Source: Methanosarcinales archaeon (lineage in GTDB: Archaea; Halobacteriota; Syntropharchaeia; Alkanophagales; Methanospirareceae). Taken from it: a DNA stretch of 5,894 nucleotides. Below are positions 1 through 5,894 of this stretch, piece by piece. Position 1 is the stretch's first letter, and each line of letters starts with the position of its first letter. The notes under the pieces are model-generated. The model did not search any database. It had not been told where the DNA came from and saw only the letters and a program-made list of their open reading frames with translations. The stretch is from contig JAODGP010000030.1 in NCBI GenBank assembly GCA_025464345.1, positions 1-5,894 on the forward strand, in the 5' to 3' direction. A program made the translations under genes and the position numbers.

Positions 1-257
1 TCGCCTTTCGCTTCTTTTATGCCCCTGTTCCTGCTCTCTGACAGTCCTAAGTTCGCTTCGTTTAATATCACCTTCACCTCAACTTTATCTGCATCTTCCA
101 TTCCGCTTCTTATCCTGTCATACAGCTCTTCATTCCCATCCACAACCACTATTATCTCTAAATTAGTATAACTCTGCGAAAGAATGCTATTCAGCGCCTC
201 TACAAGGTCTTCATACCTCTCGCTTCGGTACGTGCATAAAATGATTGATACTTTCAT
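1..257 (-). CDS. Family 2 glycosyltransferase, N-terminal part (truncated by window edge)
   Basis: This is the first 85 codons of a GT-A fold, family 2 glycosyltransferase; the rest lies beyond position 1. Such enzymes move a sugar from a nucleotide-sugar donor to a lipid, polysaccharide or protein acceptor at the cytoplasmic face of the membrane. The protein opens with the classic first strand and helix (MKVSIILCTYRSERYEDLVE), followed by LNSILSQSYTNLEIIVVVDG, where the D of VVDG is the usual nucleotide-binding aspartate. Near the edge is NLGLSESRNRGIKEAKG, the conserved segment that precedes the DXD metal site. The DXD itself is outside the window, so donor and acceptor cannot be named. I chose the ATG at 257 because homology starts immediately there. 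No good ribosome binding site sits just before it, and the frame stays open upstream to a TAA at 308-306, with a GTG at 272 as alternative start. The real protein may therefore be longer at its N-terminus (see 258-504). Confidence 0.85.
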   Translation of the reverse strand, partial: MKVSIILCTYRSERYEDLVEALNSILSQSYTNLEIIVVVDGNEELYDRIRSGMEDADKVEVKVILNEANLGLSESRNRGIKEAKG

Positions 258-504
258 CTCATCGTGCTCCACCGCTTTTGGCGGTATGTAAAAATCATAT
301 ACACGTTATAATAAATCCTCCTTACGAGCTCTTCATCCCAATCCTTCTATTATCTCTACAATCCTATCACTCGCCTCCCCGTCATCTTCACAGATTACGA
401 TTACCTCAGATACGCACTCAACCTTTTCTAACCTTATGGTCAAATGGGAAGTTTTCAACTATCCTGCCAGGTTCTGGAAGCATTTAAACAACGTGCGCGT
501 TCAT
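258..504 (-). pseudogene. Degenerate or frameshifted coding stretch between truD and the glycosyltransferase
   Basis: No intact gene is present, but the minus strand looks protein-like in alternating frames. An ATG at 504 overlaps the truD stop as ATGA and gives MNAHVV before TAA (486-484). The same frame restarts at ATG 483 and reads MLPEPGRIVENFPFDHKVRKG before TGA (420-418). A second frame, the glycosyltransferase frame, reads LTIRLEKVECVSEVIVICED then DGEASDRIVEIIEGLG (443-336) before TGA (335-333), and later DFYIPPKAVEHDE running straight into the glycosyltransferase ATG. A third frame bridges with DEELVRRIYYNVY (337-299). The switches lie beside short homopolymers (AAAA 424-427, GGG 337-339, TTTTT 290-294). 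VENFPFDHKVRK resembles the N-terminus of GT-B glycosyltransferases, while DGEASDRIVEII resembles the C-terminus of UDP-GlcNAc 2-epimerases; neither is long enough to name a family. It may be a decayed gene, the damaged N-terminus of the neighbouring gene, or sequencing error. Confidence 0.4.
317..323 (-). promoter_or_regulatory. Strong Shine-Dalgarno-like AAGGAGG
   Basis: The minus strand reads AAGGAGG, a perfect anti-16S match. It lies 12 nt before a GTG at 304 that opens a 16-codon frame, whose TGA (256-254) overlaps the glycosyltransferase ATG (257-255). It is about 60 nt from that ATG, too far to serve it directly. It either starts a small coupled leader frame, or it is a chance match inside the protein-like third frame, where it spells part of LVRRI. 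The second reading is at least as likely. Confidence 0.3.
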
Positions 505-1805
505 TTCATATACTCACGTAATACGACGGTGGCATAAGAGCCCTTTGGCAGGAAGAACCGCAATTTCACACGCTTACAGCCAGGATTAAGCTCATCCTGG
601 GCTAATTCGCCGAATTTTACATGCACAGGCACTACCATTGGTCGTCTCGTGCCTCTGGAGCTCATTCCCGGTACTATGCTCCGGAAATCGGATAGTGAGA
701 TGCCTGCTTCGTCCAGCACCTCGTGCTCTATATCCCCCTCCTTACCCGTGCCAAGTTCGGTTGCGAAGCCAAATATCGGCGCGGTAACGAAAGCTCTACC
801 ATGCCGTATCAATCGGTTTATCGCATCCACCTTATCCTCAGTCACACGTTCTATCCTGCCCGGATCGGCAAAACCCGATTGATTGCGGTAGCAGACCACA
901 TCGCCAGCCATAGCCTCATTAAGTGGCATCTGCTTCGCCATACGCTTGCTCAGGACGATATTGAAGAGATAAGCCTGATATGCATGTATGAACAGTTTCT
1001 GCAGGTTCTGAGGCAATGCCCGTAAAGCCGCGACATAACTGGCTTCATCTGGATCTTTCACCTTTACCAGTTCGTTCAGCATCGCTCGCTCGTAGCGGAG
1101 CGGCATTCGTTTCAGGCATTCTTTGAAATCACCTTCACGACAGAGTTCCCTCGCTCGTCTCACAGCTTCGCTCTCGTCCGGCGATATGTATGCGAGATAG
1201 GTCATCACCGCAGCTTTTATATCACCCCGTACAAGATGCTCGCCCACGAGGTGCGTTACTGGACGGCTGGCTCCGAAGCGCTGAACGCCGAAGAAGTTGG
1301 GTACGCCACCATCCATCTCCTTTGATATAGAATCAATCCTGGTGAGTATCTCGTTCTCGCTCCCATTCAGACCACGAATAACGATCTCAAATTCATTACC
1401 ATGCAGGTCGCCGAGCGATACAGGCTTATTTGCCCGCCCCAATATCCGCATTCTCACATCTGCGAGCCTCACACGCTTCAAATCCTCAGCGTTTATGCCA
1501 CGGATACTGATCTTCTGTACGGTCACAGCGGATTTATCCTTGGTGCCCGCGAACCCTATCCGATTCCTGCTGATGCCCAATCGCCTCGATAGCTCCCTTA
1601 TCACACTGTTTGTATCCCAGTTCTCCTTTTTGAGCTCGATAATCAGGAATTCACCCGTGTCCTTCTCTTCTCGACCGGTCACTTCACGAACGACGAAATC
1701 TGCTGGTATCTGCTTTATAATACCACCGATGCCTTCCGTACGTGTGGCGTAATACCAGATACCGAGCCGTCTATCCGGTTCGGGACTCGCTATAAGCTCG
1801 TGCAT
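501..1805 (-). CDS. truD: tRNA pseudouridine(13) synthase TruD
   Basis: TruD isomerises uridine 13 in the D-arm of tRNA to pseudouridine. From the ATG at 1805 the protein is 434 residues, usual for the archaeal form with its large inserted domain. Near the N-terminus is GIGGIIKQIPADFVVREV, typical of the family. The active-site motif GFAGTKDK lies at about residues 84-91 and its aspartate (about residue 90) is the expected catalytic residue. NFFGVQRFG at about 170-178 is the second signature. The C-terminal part carries VVPVHVKFGEL and ends REYMK. The frame is open to an ATG at 1853, but family homology begins only near LIASPEPDRRLGIWYY, so I prefer ATG 1805, with a GGAG about 13 nt upstream; ATG 1817 is possible. 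The start lies inside the 3' end of gatB (35-bp overlap), so the two genes are probably co-transcribed and translationally coupled. No frame damage is seen. Confidence 0.95.
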   Translation of the reverse strand: MHELIASPEPDRRLGIWYYATRTEGIGGIIKQIPADFVVREVTGREEKDTGEFLIIELKKENWDTNSVIRELSRRLGISRNRIGFAGTKDKSAVTVQKISIRGINAEDLKRVRLADVRMRILGRANKPVSLGDLHGNEFEIVIRGLNGSENEILTRIDSISKEMDGGVPNFFGVQRFGASRPVTHLVGEHLVRGDIKAAVMTYLAYISPDESEAVRRARELCREGDFKECLKRMPLRYERAMLNELVKVKDPDEASYVAALRALPQNLQKLFIHAYQAYLFNIVLSKRMAKQMPLNEAMAGDVVCYRNQSGFADPGRIERVTEDKVDAINRLIRHGRAFVTAPIFGFATELGTGKEGDIEHEVLDEAGISLSDFRSIVPGMSSRGTRRPMVVPVHVKFGELAQDELNPGCKRVKLRFFLPKGSYATVVLREYMK

Positions 1806-3225
1806 CCCGCAGGGCATTCTCCAGCATACCACGAACCGCTTTGGGCTCTGCACGCCCGCGTGTGTATTTCATCACCTGCCCGACGAGGAAATTCAGCGCT
1901 TCGCGCTTACCCGTGAGATAATCCGATATTGCACCTCTGTTCCCTTCATCGTTTAGCACCGCATCTATCGCATGTTGCACCTCTGTGGAACTGATACGTG
2001 CCAGTCTTCTGCGCTTTATTATCTCATCGGGCTTGCCCCCCCGGTCGAGCATCTCCCTTATCACCTCCGTTGCACCTCGCTCCGTGATCACTCCCTCTTT
2101 AAGGTATCGCAATATGTCTGCGAAGTCATCAGGTGAGAGTCTGCCAATCGCCTCACGCATTGTTATAGACCGGTAATTCAATTCGCCCTTCAGAACATCA
2201 GCAATCCATGTGGCACTCAGTTTAGGGTCGATTTTAGATGCAACCGCCTCGTAAAAGTCCGCTATGTACTTATCATATGTGAGTGCGGTAGCATGTTCCG
2301 GGGTTATTAAATATTGGGTTATGAACCGTTTCCTCTTCTCATCCGGTAGCTCCGGTAGCTCTTCTTTCAGTTCCGGCACGTATTTCGCCATATGAATGGG
2401 TACGAGATCAGGCTCAGGGAAATAGCGATAATCCTCTTCAAACTCTTTCGTGCGCATTGAGATGGTTATTCCACGCACTTCATCATAGTGCCGTGTCTCC
2501 TGCTGTACCGCCAGCCCCCGTCTTAGCAGGTTACGCTGTCTCGTGATCTCAAACGATAATGCCCGTTCCACACCCTTGTATGAGGATATGTTCTTGATCT
2601 CGGCTCGCTCACCTCCTGCAAGTGATATGTTGGCGTCAACACGCATCGCACCCTCAAGGTCTCCATTGAATACGCCCAGGTATTCCAGAATGCTCCTCAA
2701 TTTGTTGAGGAATATCCTCGCTTCTTTCGGCGATCTGATGTCCGGCTCGGTCACTATCTCAACCAGAGGTATACCAGAGCGGTTATAATCAACGAGCGAA
2801 TACTTAGCCGTGTCAATCGTGCCCTTATATACCAGTCTGCCCGGATCCTCCTCGATATGCACTCGTCTTATCCGTATCACACGGGCATCACCATCACTCT
2901 CTATTCGTACCATGCCGTTGAAAGCGATAGGGAAATCGTACTGCGTTATCTGGAACCCTCTTGGCAAATCGGGGTAGTAGTAGTTCTTACGATAGAATAT
3001 TATCTCAGGCTGCACTTCACAGCCGAGAGCGAGTGCCACTTTTATACCGTACCTTATCGCCTGCACGTTCACTGCTGGCAGAGCGCCCGGTAAGCCCAGG
3101 CAAATCGGGCAGACATGCGTGTTCGGATCGGCATTATGATAGTCTGTGGGGCAGGAGCAGAAAAGTTTCGACCTCGTGAGAAGCTGTGCGTGACATTCCA
3201 GACCGATCTTCACCTCGCTTTTCAT
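1771..3225 (-). CDS. gatB: Asp/Glu-tRNA amidotransferase subunit B (GatB)
   Basis: GatB is the tRNA-binding, kinase-like subunit of the heterotrimeric GatCAB amidotransferase. It phosphorylates the side chain of misacylated Asp-tRNA(Asn) or Glu-tRNA(Gln) and receives ammonia made by GatA. The 484-residue protein is full length. It starts VKIGLECHAQLLTRSKLFCS, the conserved GatB/GatE opening. Cysteines 23, 25, 39 and 42 form a CxC...CxxC zinc site. The signature YYYPDLPRGFQITQYD lies at about 82-97. The C-terminal helical YqeY-like tail runs from about residue 340 to the end (SATWIADVLKGELNYRSI onward). At this length there is no room for the AspRS-like insertion of the archaeal GatE, so this is GatB. 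In archaea GatCAB usually serves the Asn pathway, while GatDE makes Gln-tRNA(Gln). gatA and gatC are not in the window. The start ATG has no Shine-Dalgarno, and a TATA-like box about 30 nt upstream fits a nearly leaderless message. Confidence 0.96.
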   Translation of the reverse strand: MKSEVKIGLECHAQLLTRSKLFCSCPTDYHNADPNTHVCPICLGLPGALPAVNVQAIRYGIKVALALGCEVQPEIIFYRKNYYYPDLPRGFQITQYDFPIAFNGMVRIESDGDARVIRIRRVHIEEDPGRLVYKGTIDTAKYSLVDYNRSGIPLVEIVTEPDIRSPKEARIFLNKLRSILEYLGVFNGDLEGAMRVDANISLAGGERAEIKNISSYKGVERALSFEITRQRNLLRRGLAVQQETRHYDEVRGITISMRTKEFEEDYRYFPEPDLVPIHMAKYVPELKEELPELPDEKRKRFITQYLITPEHATALTYDKYIADFYEAVASKIDPKLSATWIADVLKGELNYRSITMREAIGRLSPDDFADILRYLKEGVITERGATEVIREMLDRGGKPDEIIKRRRLARISSTEVQHAIDAVLNDEGNRGAISDYLTGKREALNFLVGQVMKYTRGRAEPKAVRGMLENALRDARAYSESRTG

Positions 3226-3286
3226 TTCATGTAGTATTATATTATATCCACGTTATAAGTATTGCATTTCTGGTGAGCATGCGGTA
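3226..3286. promoter_or_regulatory. Divergent gatB/gltX promoter region with a palindromic TATA element
   Basis: Only 61 bp separate the gatB start (minus) from the gltX start (plus). The palindrome TTATAA at 3253-3258 reads the same on both strands. Archaeal TATA boxes are centred about 26-27 nt before the transcript start, which would place starts near 3228 (gatB) and near 3283 (gltX). Each is a few bases from its ATG, so both messages would be almost leaderless. A second AT-rich stretch at about 3234-3247 is another TATA candidate for gltX, giving a longer leader that would include the GGTGAG at 3272-3277. Immediately before gatB, ATGAAATGA at 3230-3222 holds a two-codon frame whose stop overlaps the gatB ATG. 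Confidence 0.5.
3272..3277 (+). promoter_or_regulatory. Shine-Dalgarno of gltX
   Basis: GGTGAG lies 9 nt before the ATG at 3287 and 12 nt before the second ATG at 3290. The spacing favours 3287. If transcription starts at the TTATAA-directed site this element would be outside the message, so it and the leaderless model compete. Confidence 0.45.
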
Positions 3287-4964
3287 ATGATGAGAGAAGA
3301 GATAAGAAGATACGCACTGGAGAACGCACTGAAATATGGCAAACCGCCGAGGATGGATGCGGTACTGAAGAGGATACTCGGTGAGCATCCGGAATTGCGG
3401 TCAGAAGCGAGGGAGGTTTCCAGGCTGGTTAGAGAAGAGATAAAAGCGATAGAGACGATGAGCGCAGAAGAGTGGGCGGCAGAACTGGGGCGTATGGCAC
3501 CTGAGGCGATGGAAGAGAAGAGCAGAGAGGAGCATGAAGCGGAGCTGAAACTGCCCGAACTGCCGATGCACAACGGCATTGAGCGTGTAATCATGCGATT
3601 CGCACCCAATCCTAACGGTGCTGCGACACTTGGCAGTGCTCGAGGTATAATTGTAAATTCGGAGTATGCGCGGATGTATGGCGGTAAATTCATTCTGAGG
3701 TTCGATGACACAGACCCCGTATTGAAACGACCCATGCTCGAAGCTTATGACTGGTATCTTGAGGATTGCGCGTGGCTGGATGCCGAGCCAGATGAGGTGG
3801 TAGTGGCATCGGAACGTATGGATTTGTATTACGAATATGCGGAGGCGCTGATAAAAAGGGGTTCGGCTTATGTCTGCTTCTGCTCCCGCCGATGTTTTCA
3901 AAACGTATAAAGAACAAAAAATACCATGCCCGCACAGGGATGCAGAACCTGAGGTGAATATGGAGTACTGGGATAAGATGCTCGGTGGCGCTTATGAAGA
4001 GAAGGAAGCGGTATTGCGGATAAAGACAGATATGAGCAATGATGACCCGGCATTAAGGGATTGGGTCGCTTTCAGGATATTGAAGCGAGAGCATCCCCGT
4101 GTTGGTGCACGATACATCGTTTGGCCCACACTTGACTTCGAGTCCGCAATAGAGGACCACATGCTCGGTATAACGCATATATTGCGTGGTAAGGACCTGA
4201 TGAAGTCGGAGAAGCGGCAGCGGTTCATCTATGACTACTTCGGCTGGCGATACCCGGTAACAGCGCTATGGGGCAAGATAAAGGTGCTTGAATTCGGTAA
4301 GTTCAGCACATCGGAGCTCAGACGTGGCATAGAACGCGGTGAGTATGACGGCTGGGACGATCCGAGACTGCCAACCGTACGTGCACTCCGCAGGAGAGGA
4401 TTCCAGCCTGAAGCGATTCGCAGGTTCTTTATCGCTATGGGCATCTCACAGAACGATATATCTGTGAGTATGAAGAACCTGTATGCGGAGAACAGGAAAC
4501 TTGTGGACCCCCATGCCATGCGTTACTTCTTTGTACGGAGACCCGTGCTGATGGAGCTGAGGAATGGCGATTCTTTTACCGCTATGGCATTGAAGCACCC
4601 GTCAGGAACGGATTATCGCGAGATAAGAACCGGTAACAGGGTTTATATTTCCGGTGACGATTATGCGAGGCTGCGTGAAGGGCAGCGTATACGGCTGAAA
4701 TACCTCTGCACCGTGGTGGTAGAATCCAGAAAACCACTGGTTGCTGATATAAAAGAAGAAAAGAAAGAGGATTTTATCATCCACTGGGCGCCTGATAATG
4801 GTATAAGGGTGAGGGTGAAGAAGCCGGATGGTATGGATGATGAAGGTATAGGCGAGCCGCTGATCGCATCAGAGCGTGGTAAAGTCGTGCAGTTCGAGCG
4901 TTATGGGTTCGTCAGGATAGACTCGGTATATCGCGATCTCGTAATCGCTTATTTCACACACTGA
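3287..4964 (+). CDS. gltX: Glutamyl-tRNA synthetase, archaeal type, interrupted by a +1 frameshift
   Basis: GluRS attaches glutamate to tRNA(Glu); archaeal enzymes are usually non-discriminating and also charge tRNA(Gln), feeding GatDE. The first frame (from 3287) carries an N-terminal helical extension of about 95 residues, then RFAPNPNGAATLGSARG (TLGS, residues 114-117, replacing HIGH) and RFDDTDP (139-144), and ends AYVCFCS before going out of frame to a TAA at 3908-3910. The second frame continues exactly where the family should, ADVFKTYKEQ then KIPCPHRD, through AVLRIKTDM, RDWVAFRI, DFESAIEDHMLGITHILRGK, KFSTS (KMSKS equivalent), GWDDPRLPT and an anticodon-binding beta domain to TGA 4962-4964. 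Dropping one C of the CCC run 3885-3887 joins Ser200 to Ala201 and gives 558 residues, a normal family length with no gap. The break therefore looks like a single extra base. An ATG at 3870 in the second frame is an accidental start, not a separate gene. Real mutation, programmed +1 shifting and sequencing error are all possible; error is the simplest for an essential gene. Confidence 0.93.
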
Positions 4965-4971
4965 CTTTTTA
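4965..4971 (+). terminator. Possible T-run terminator of gltX
   Basis: CTTTTTA directly follows the gltX stop. Archaeal RNA polymerase can end transcription at short oligo-T runs on the non-template strand without a hairpin. Five Ts is at the low end, so this is only a plausible site. Confidence 0.3.
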
Positions 4972-4980
4972 TTACACAAA

Positions 4981-5023
4981 TGTGGCGAGTTACAATGAGC
5001 ACAGGATCACAGAACCTCGCACA
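4981..5023. other. Imperfect inverted repeat in the gltX-ABC intergenic region
   Basis: TGTGGCGAG (4981-4989) can pair with CTCGCACA (5016-5023) to give an 8-bp stem with one bulged G and a 26-nt loop that shows no further obvious pairing. It starts 17 nt after the gltX stop. It could be part of a 3' end or an RNA element, but a stem of this length can arise by chance. It is not a tRNA: there is no T-loop or acceptor structure. Confidence 0.2.
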
Positions 5024-5047
5024 CGGTTAGATCTTACAAACTAATGC

Positions 5048-5072
5048 TTTTATGTGACCTCACTATTTTATA
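5048..5072 (+). promoter_or_regulatory. TATA-like boxes upstream of the ABC ATPase gene
   Basis: Two T/A-rich elements lie here: TTTTATG at 5048-5054 and TTTTATA at 5066-5072, the latter closer to the archaeal consensus. They would predict transcript starts near 5077 and 5095, giving leaders of about 115-135 nt before the ATG at 5211. That is long for an archaeal message and leaves room for leader control or a small frame (ATG 5081 to TAA 5230). The call rests on motif appearance only. Confidence 0.35.
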
Positions 5073-5080
5073 CAGAGGTA

Positions 5081-5230
5081 ATGCGCGTTCAGAACTTCAT
5101 GGTTTCGAAAGTACTGTGTAAGCTGGGATGGGCTCTTATTGGATGGGCTCCACTCACCCATGAAAAAAAGGAGACCAGGCAAATTGTGAATAGACCTGTT
5201 AGCTGTGGAGATGGAAGCGATAGAAGTTAA
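5081..5230 (+). CDS. Doubtful 49-codon small ORF in the ABC gene leader
   Basis: An ATG at 5081 opens a 49-residue frame ending TAA at 5228-5230, overlapping the first 20 bp of the ABC ATPase gene. It begins MRVQNFMVSKVLCKLGWALI and has a polar second half rich in K, E and R. GAGGT precedes the ATG but with only about 1 nt spacing, too close for a normal ribosome site. I recognise no family, and the composition does not clearly look coding. It is listed because the stretch 4965-5210 has no other gene candidate and the overlap could couple it to the ABC gene. Most likely it is a chance ORF. Confidence 0.15.
   Translation: MRVQNFMVSKVLCKLGWALIGWAPLTHEKKETRQIVNRPVSCGDGSDRS
5126..5150. repeat. 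Short direct repeat, two copies of GGATGGGCTC
   Basis: GGATGGGCTC occurs at 5126-5135 and again at 5141-5150, a 15-nt period. The second copy also starts a small inverted repeat (ATGGG 5143-5147 with CCCAT 5157-5161, 9-nt loop). The repeat lies in the ABC gene leader. In the small frame starting at 5081 it encodes GWALI followed by GWAPL. It may be a minor duplication or an operator-like site; nothing else supports either. Confidence 0.3.
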
Positions 5231-5894
5231 ATGCCTGTGCAAGAGTTTTGATGGTCTTAAAGCCGTTGATTGCATCTCATTCAGTGTGCACCGTGGTGAA
5301 ATCTTCGGCTTCCTCGGTCCGAACGGGGCAGGTAAGACGACCACTGTGAGAATGCTCACCGGTGTGATAAAGCCTGATTATGGCTGTGCAATGGTGATGG
5401 GGCATGATATCGTGAGAGAAACGCAGAAAGTGAAGAGCATGCTGGGTGTTGTGCCCGAAACTGCGAATGCATATCCTGACCTGACGGCGTGGCAGAATAT
5501 GATGCTCATCGCTTCCCTTTATGGCATACCACGACGGACTGGCGAGCACCGGGCAGCCGCTCTACTGAAGGAATTCGGGATTTATGAACGCCGCTTGAGC
5601 AAGGTAAAGAGCTTCTCGAAGGGTATGAAGCAGCGGCTTATGCTCTGCATGGCACTGGTAAGCGACCCCGAAGTTCTGTTCCTTGATGAGCCCACGAGCG
5701 GGCTGGATGTCCAGAGTGCGAGGATGATCAGGCGCAAGATAGAGGGTCTCCAGGATGAGGGAAAGACCATATTCCTCACCTCGCACAACATGCAAGAGGT
5801 GAGCGAGCTATGTAATCGCGTGGGGATAATAAACAGGGGGAGAATGGTCACCGTGGATAGCCCTGAGCATTTGCGAACCAGAATAGGCGGCACA
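5211..5894 (+). CDS. ABC transporter ATP-binding protein (ABC-2/NatA-like), truncated by window edge
   Basis: This is the ATPase subunit of an ABC exporter of the ABC-2/NatA/drug-efflux type. It sits on the cytoplasmic side of the membrane and powers a separate permease, probably encoded just past the right edge. All 228 visible codons are in frame. The nucleotide-binding domain is complete: Walker A GPNGAGKTT (36-44), Q-loop region VVPETANAYPDLTAWQN (80-96) with Glu83 where Gln is common, signature SFSKGMKQRL (134-143), Walker B VLFLDEP (155-161), D-loop SGLD (163-166) and H-loop TSHNM with His192. The small C-terminal part, which often decides the subfamily, is cut off. The FSKGMKQ signature and spacing fit this subfamily, but the substrate cannot be told. 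I chose ATG 5211; GTG 5205 in frame is an alternative, upstream of which a TGA (5187-5189) closes the frame. Neither start has a well-spaced ribosome site. Its separation of 246 bp from gltX suggests an independent unit. Confidence 0.93.
   Translation, partial: MEAIEVKCLCKSFDGLKAVDCISFSVHRGEIFGFLGPNGAGKTTTVRMLTGVIKPDYGCAMVMGHDIVRETQKVKSMLGVVPETANAYPDLTAWQNMMLIASLYGIPRRTGEHRAAALLKEFGIYERRLSKVKSFSKGMKQRLMLCMALVSDPEVLFLDEPTSGLDVQSARMIRRKIEGLQDEGKTIFLTSHNMQEVSELCNRVGIINRGRMVTVDSPEHLRTRIGGT

Larger units (their letters stand above)
4965..5210. other. Intergenic region between gltX and the ABC ATPase gene
   Basis: This stretch lacks a convincing gene. It holds, in order, the T run after gltX, the bulged stem at 4981-5023, the TATA-like boxes at 5048-5072, the doubtful small ORF from 5081, the GGATGGGCTC direct repeat, and an AAAAAAAGGAG tract at 5162-5172. 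The AAGGAG is about 38 nt before the ABC ATG and so is not its ribosome site. I see no tRNA, C/D-box pair or known riboswitch. Confidence 0.6.

Noticed and set aside
270..286. Hairpin ACCGC-loop-GCGGT as a terminator
   Set aside because: The stem is only 5 bp and no T run follows on either strand; it also lies in the protein-like DFYIPPKAVEHDE segment.
1297..1752. Plus-strand open frame opposite truD (151 codons)
   Set aside because: It is antisense to the conserved TruD core including the catalytic motif, and the translation is serine/leucine-rich low-complexity sequence typical of a shadow frame.
1771..3225. GatE rather than GatB
   Set aside because: The protein is 484 residues with no AspRS-like inserted domain, which fits GatB; GatE is clearly longer.
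3626..3637. Missing HIGH motif in GluRS (TLGS instead)
   Set aside because: As I recall the family, TLGS is the usual form in many archaeal GluRS, so it is not a sign of inactivity.
3401..3901. Long minus-strand open frame opposite gltX (166 codons)
   Set aside because: It lies entirely antisense to well-conserved GluRS coding sequence and has no recognisable motif; it is a shadow of the gltX codon pattern. The same holds for the minus-strand frame at 3253-3735.
3870..4964. A separate second gene starting at ATG 3870
   Set aside because: Its first residues do not match the family, and it continues GluRS exactly where the first frame stops. It is the 3' part of gltX.
5457..5459. Glu in place of the Q-loop Gln in the ABC ATPase
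   Set aside because: A VPE or LPE form at this place is common in ABC-2-type exporter ATPases, so it is not evidence of a defective enzyme.
1..5894. CRISPR array, insertion sequence, tRNA or rRNA gene
   Set aside because: No regularly spaced repeats, transposase, terminal inverted repeats or tRNA/rRNA signatures were seen on either strand.

Overview
The window reads as chromosomal DNA from an archaeon. The glutamyl-tRNA synthetase has the archaeal architecture: a long N-terminal extension, TLGS in place of HIGH, and KFSTS in place of KMSKS. TruD has the extended archaeal form. Candidate promoters are TATA-like and there are no bacterial -35/-10 pairs. The proteins resemble those I remember from Archaeoglobus, Methanosarcina and ANME-type Halobacteriota, but that placement is inference from memory and not a search result.

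Layout. Positions 1-257 (minus) hold the N-terminal part of a family 2 glycosyltransferase that runs off the left edge. Positions 258-504 hold no intact gene, yet the minus strand reads like protein in three alternating frames; I treat it as a broken or mis-sequenced coding stretch between truD and the glycosyltransferase. Positions 501-1805 (minus) encode TruD, the tRNA pseudouridine-13 synthase. It overlaps the end of gatB (1771-3225, minus), the B subunit of the GatCAB amidotransferase. Positions 3226-3286 are a short divergent promoter region with one palindromic TTATAA well placed to serve both directions. Positions 3287-4964 (plus) are gltX, split by a +1 frameshift at a CCC run (3885-3887). 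Positions 4965-5210 are mostly noncoding, with a T run, a possible stem, a short direct repeat and two TATA-like boxes. Positions 5211-5894 (plus) are the start of an ABC transporter ATPase that runs off the right edge.

How the genes work together. gatB, truD and gltX all act on tRNA: GluRS charges tRNA(Glu), and in archaea also tRNA(Gln); GatCAB converts misacylated Asp-tRNA(Asn), and in some lineages Glu-tRNA(Gln), to the amide form; TruD modifies U13. gatB and truD are probably co-transcribed. The glycosyltransferase and ABC ATPase flank this core and have no obvious link to it. I found no RNA gene, CRISPR array, insertion sequence or convincing new system. The most notable signals are the gltX frameshift and the broken-looking coding stretch at 258-504. 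Both have reading-frame breaks beside homopolymer runs, so sequencing or assembly error must be ruled out first.
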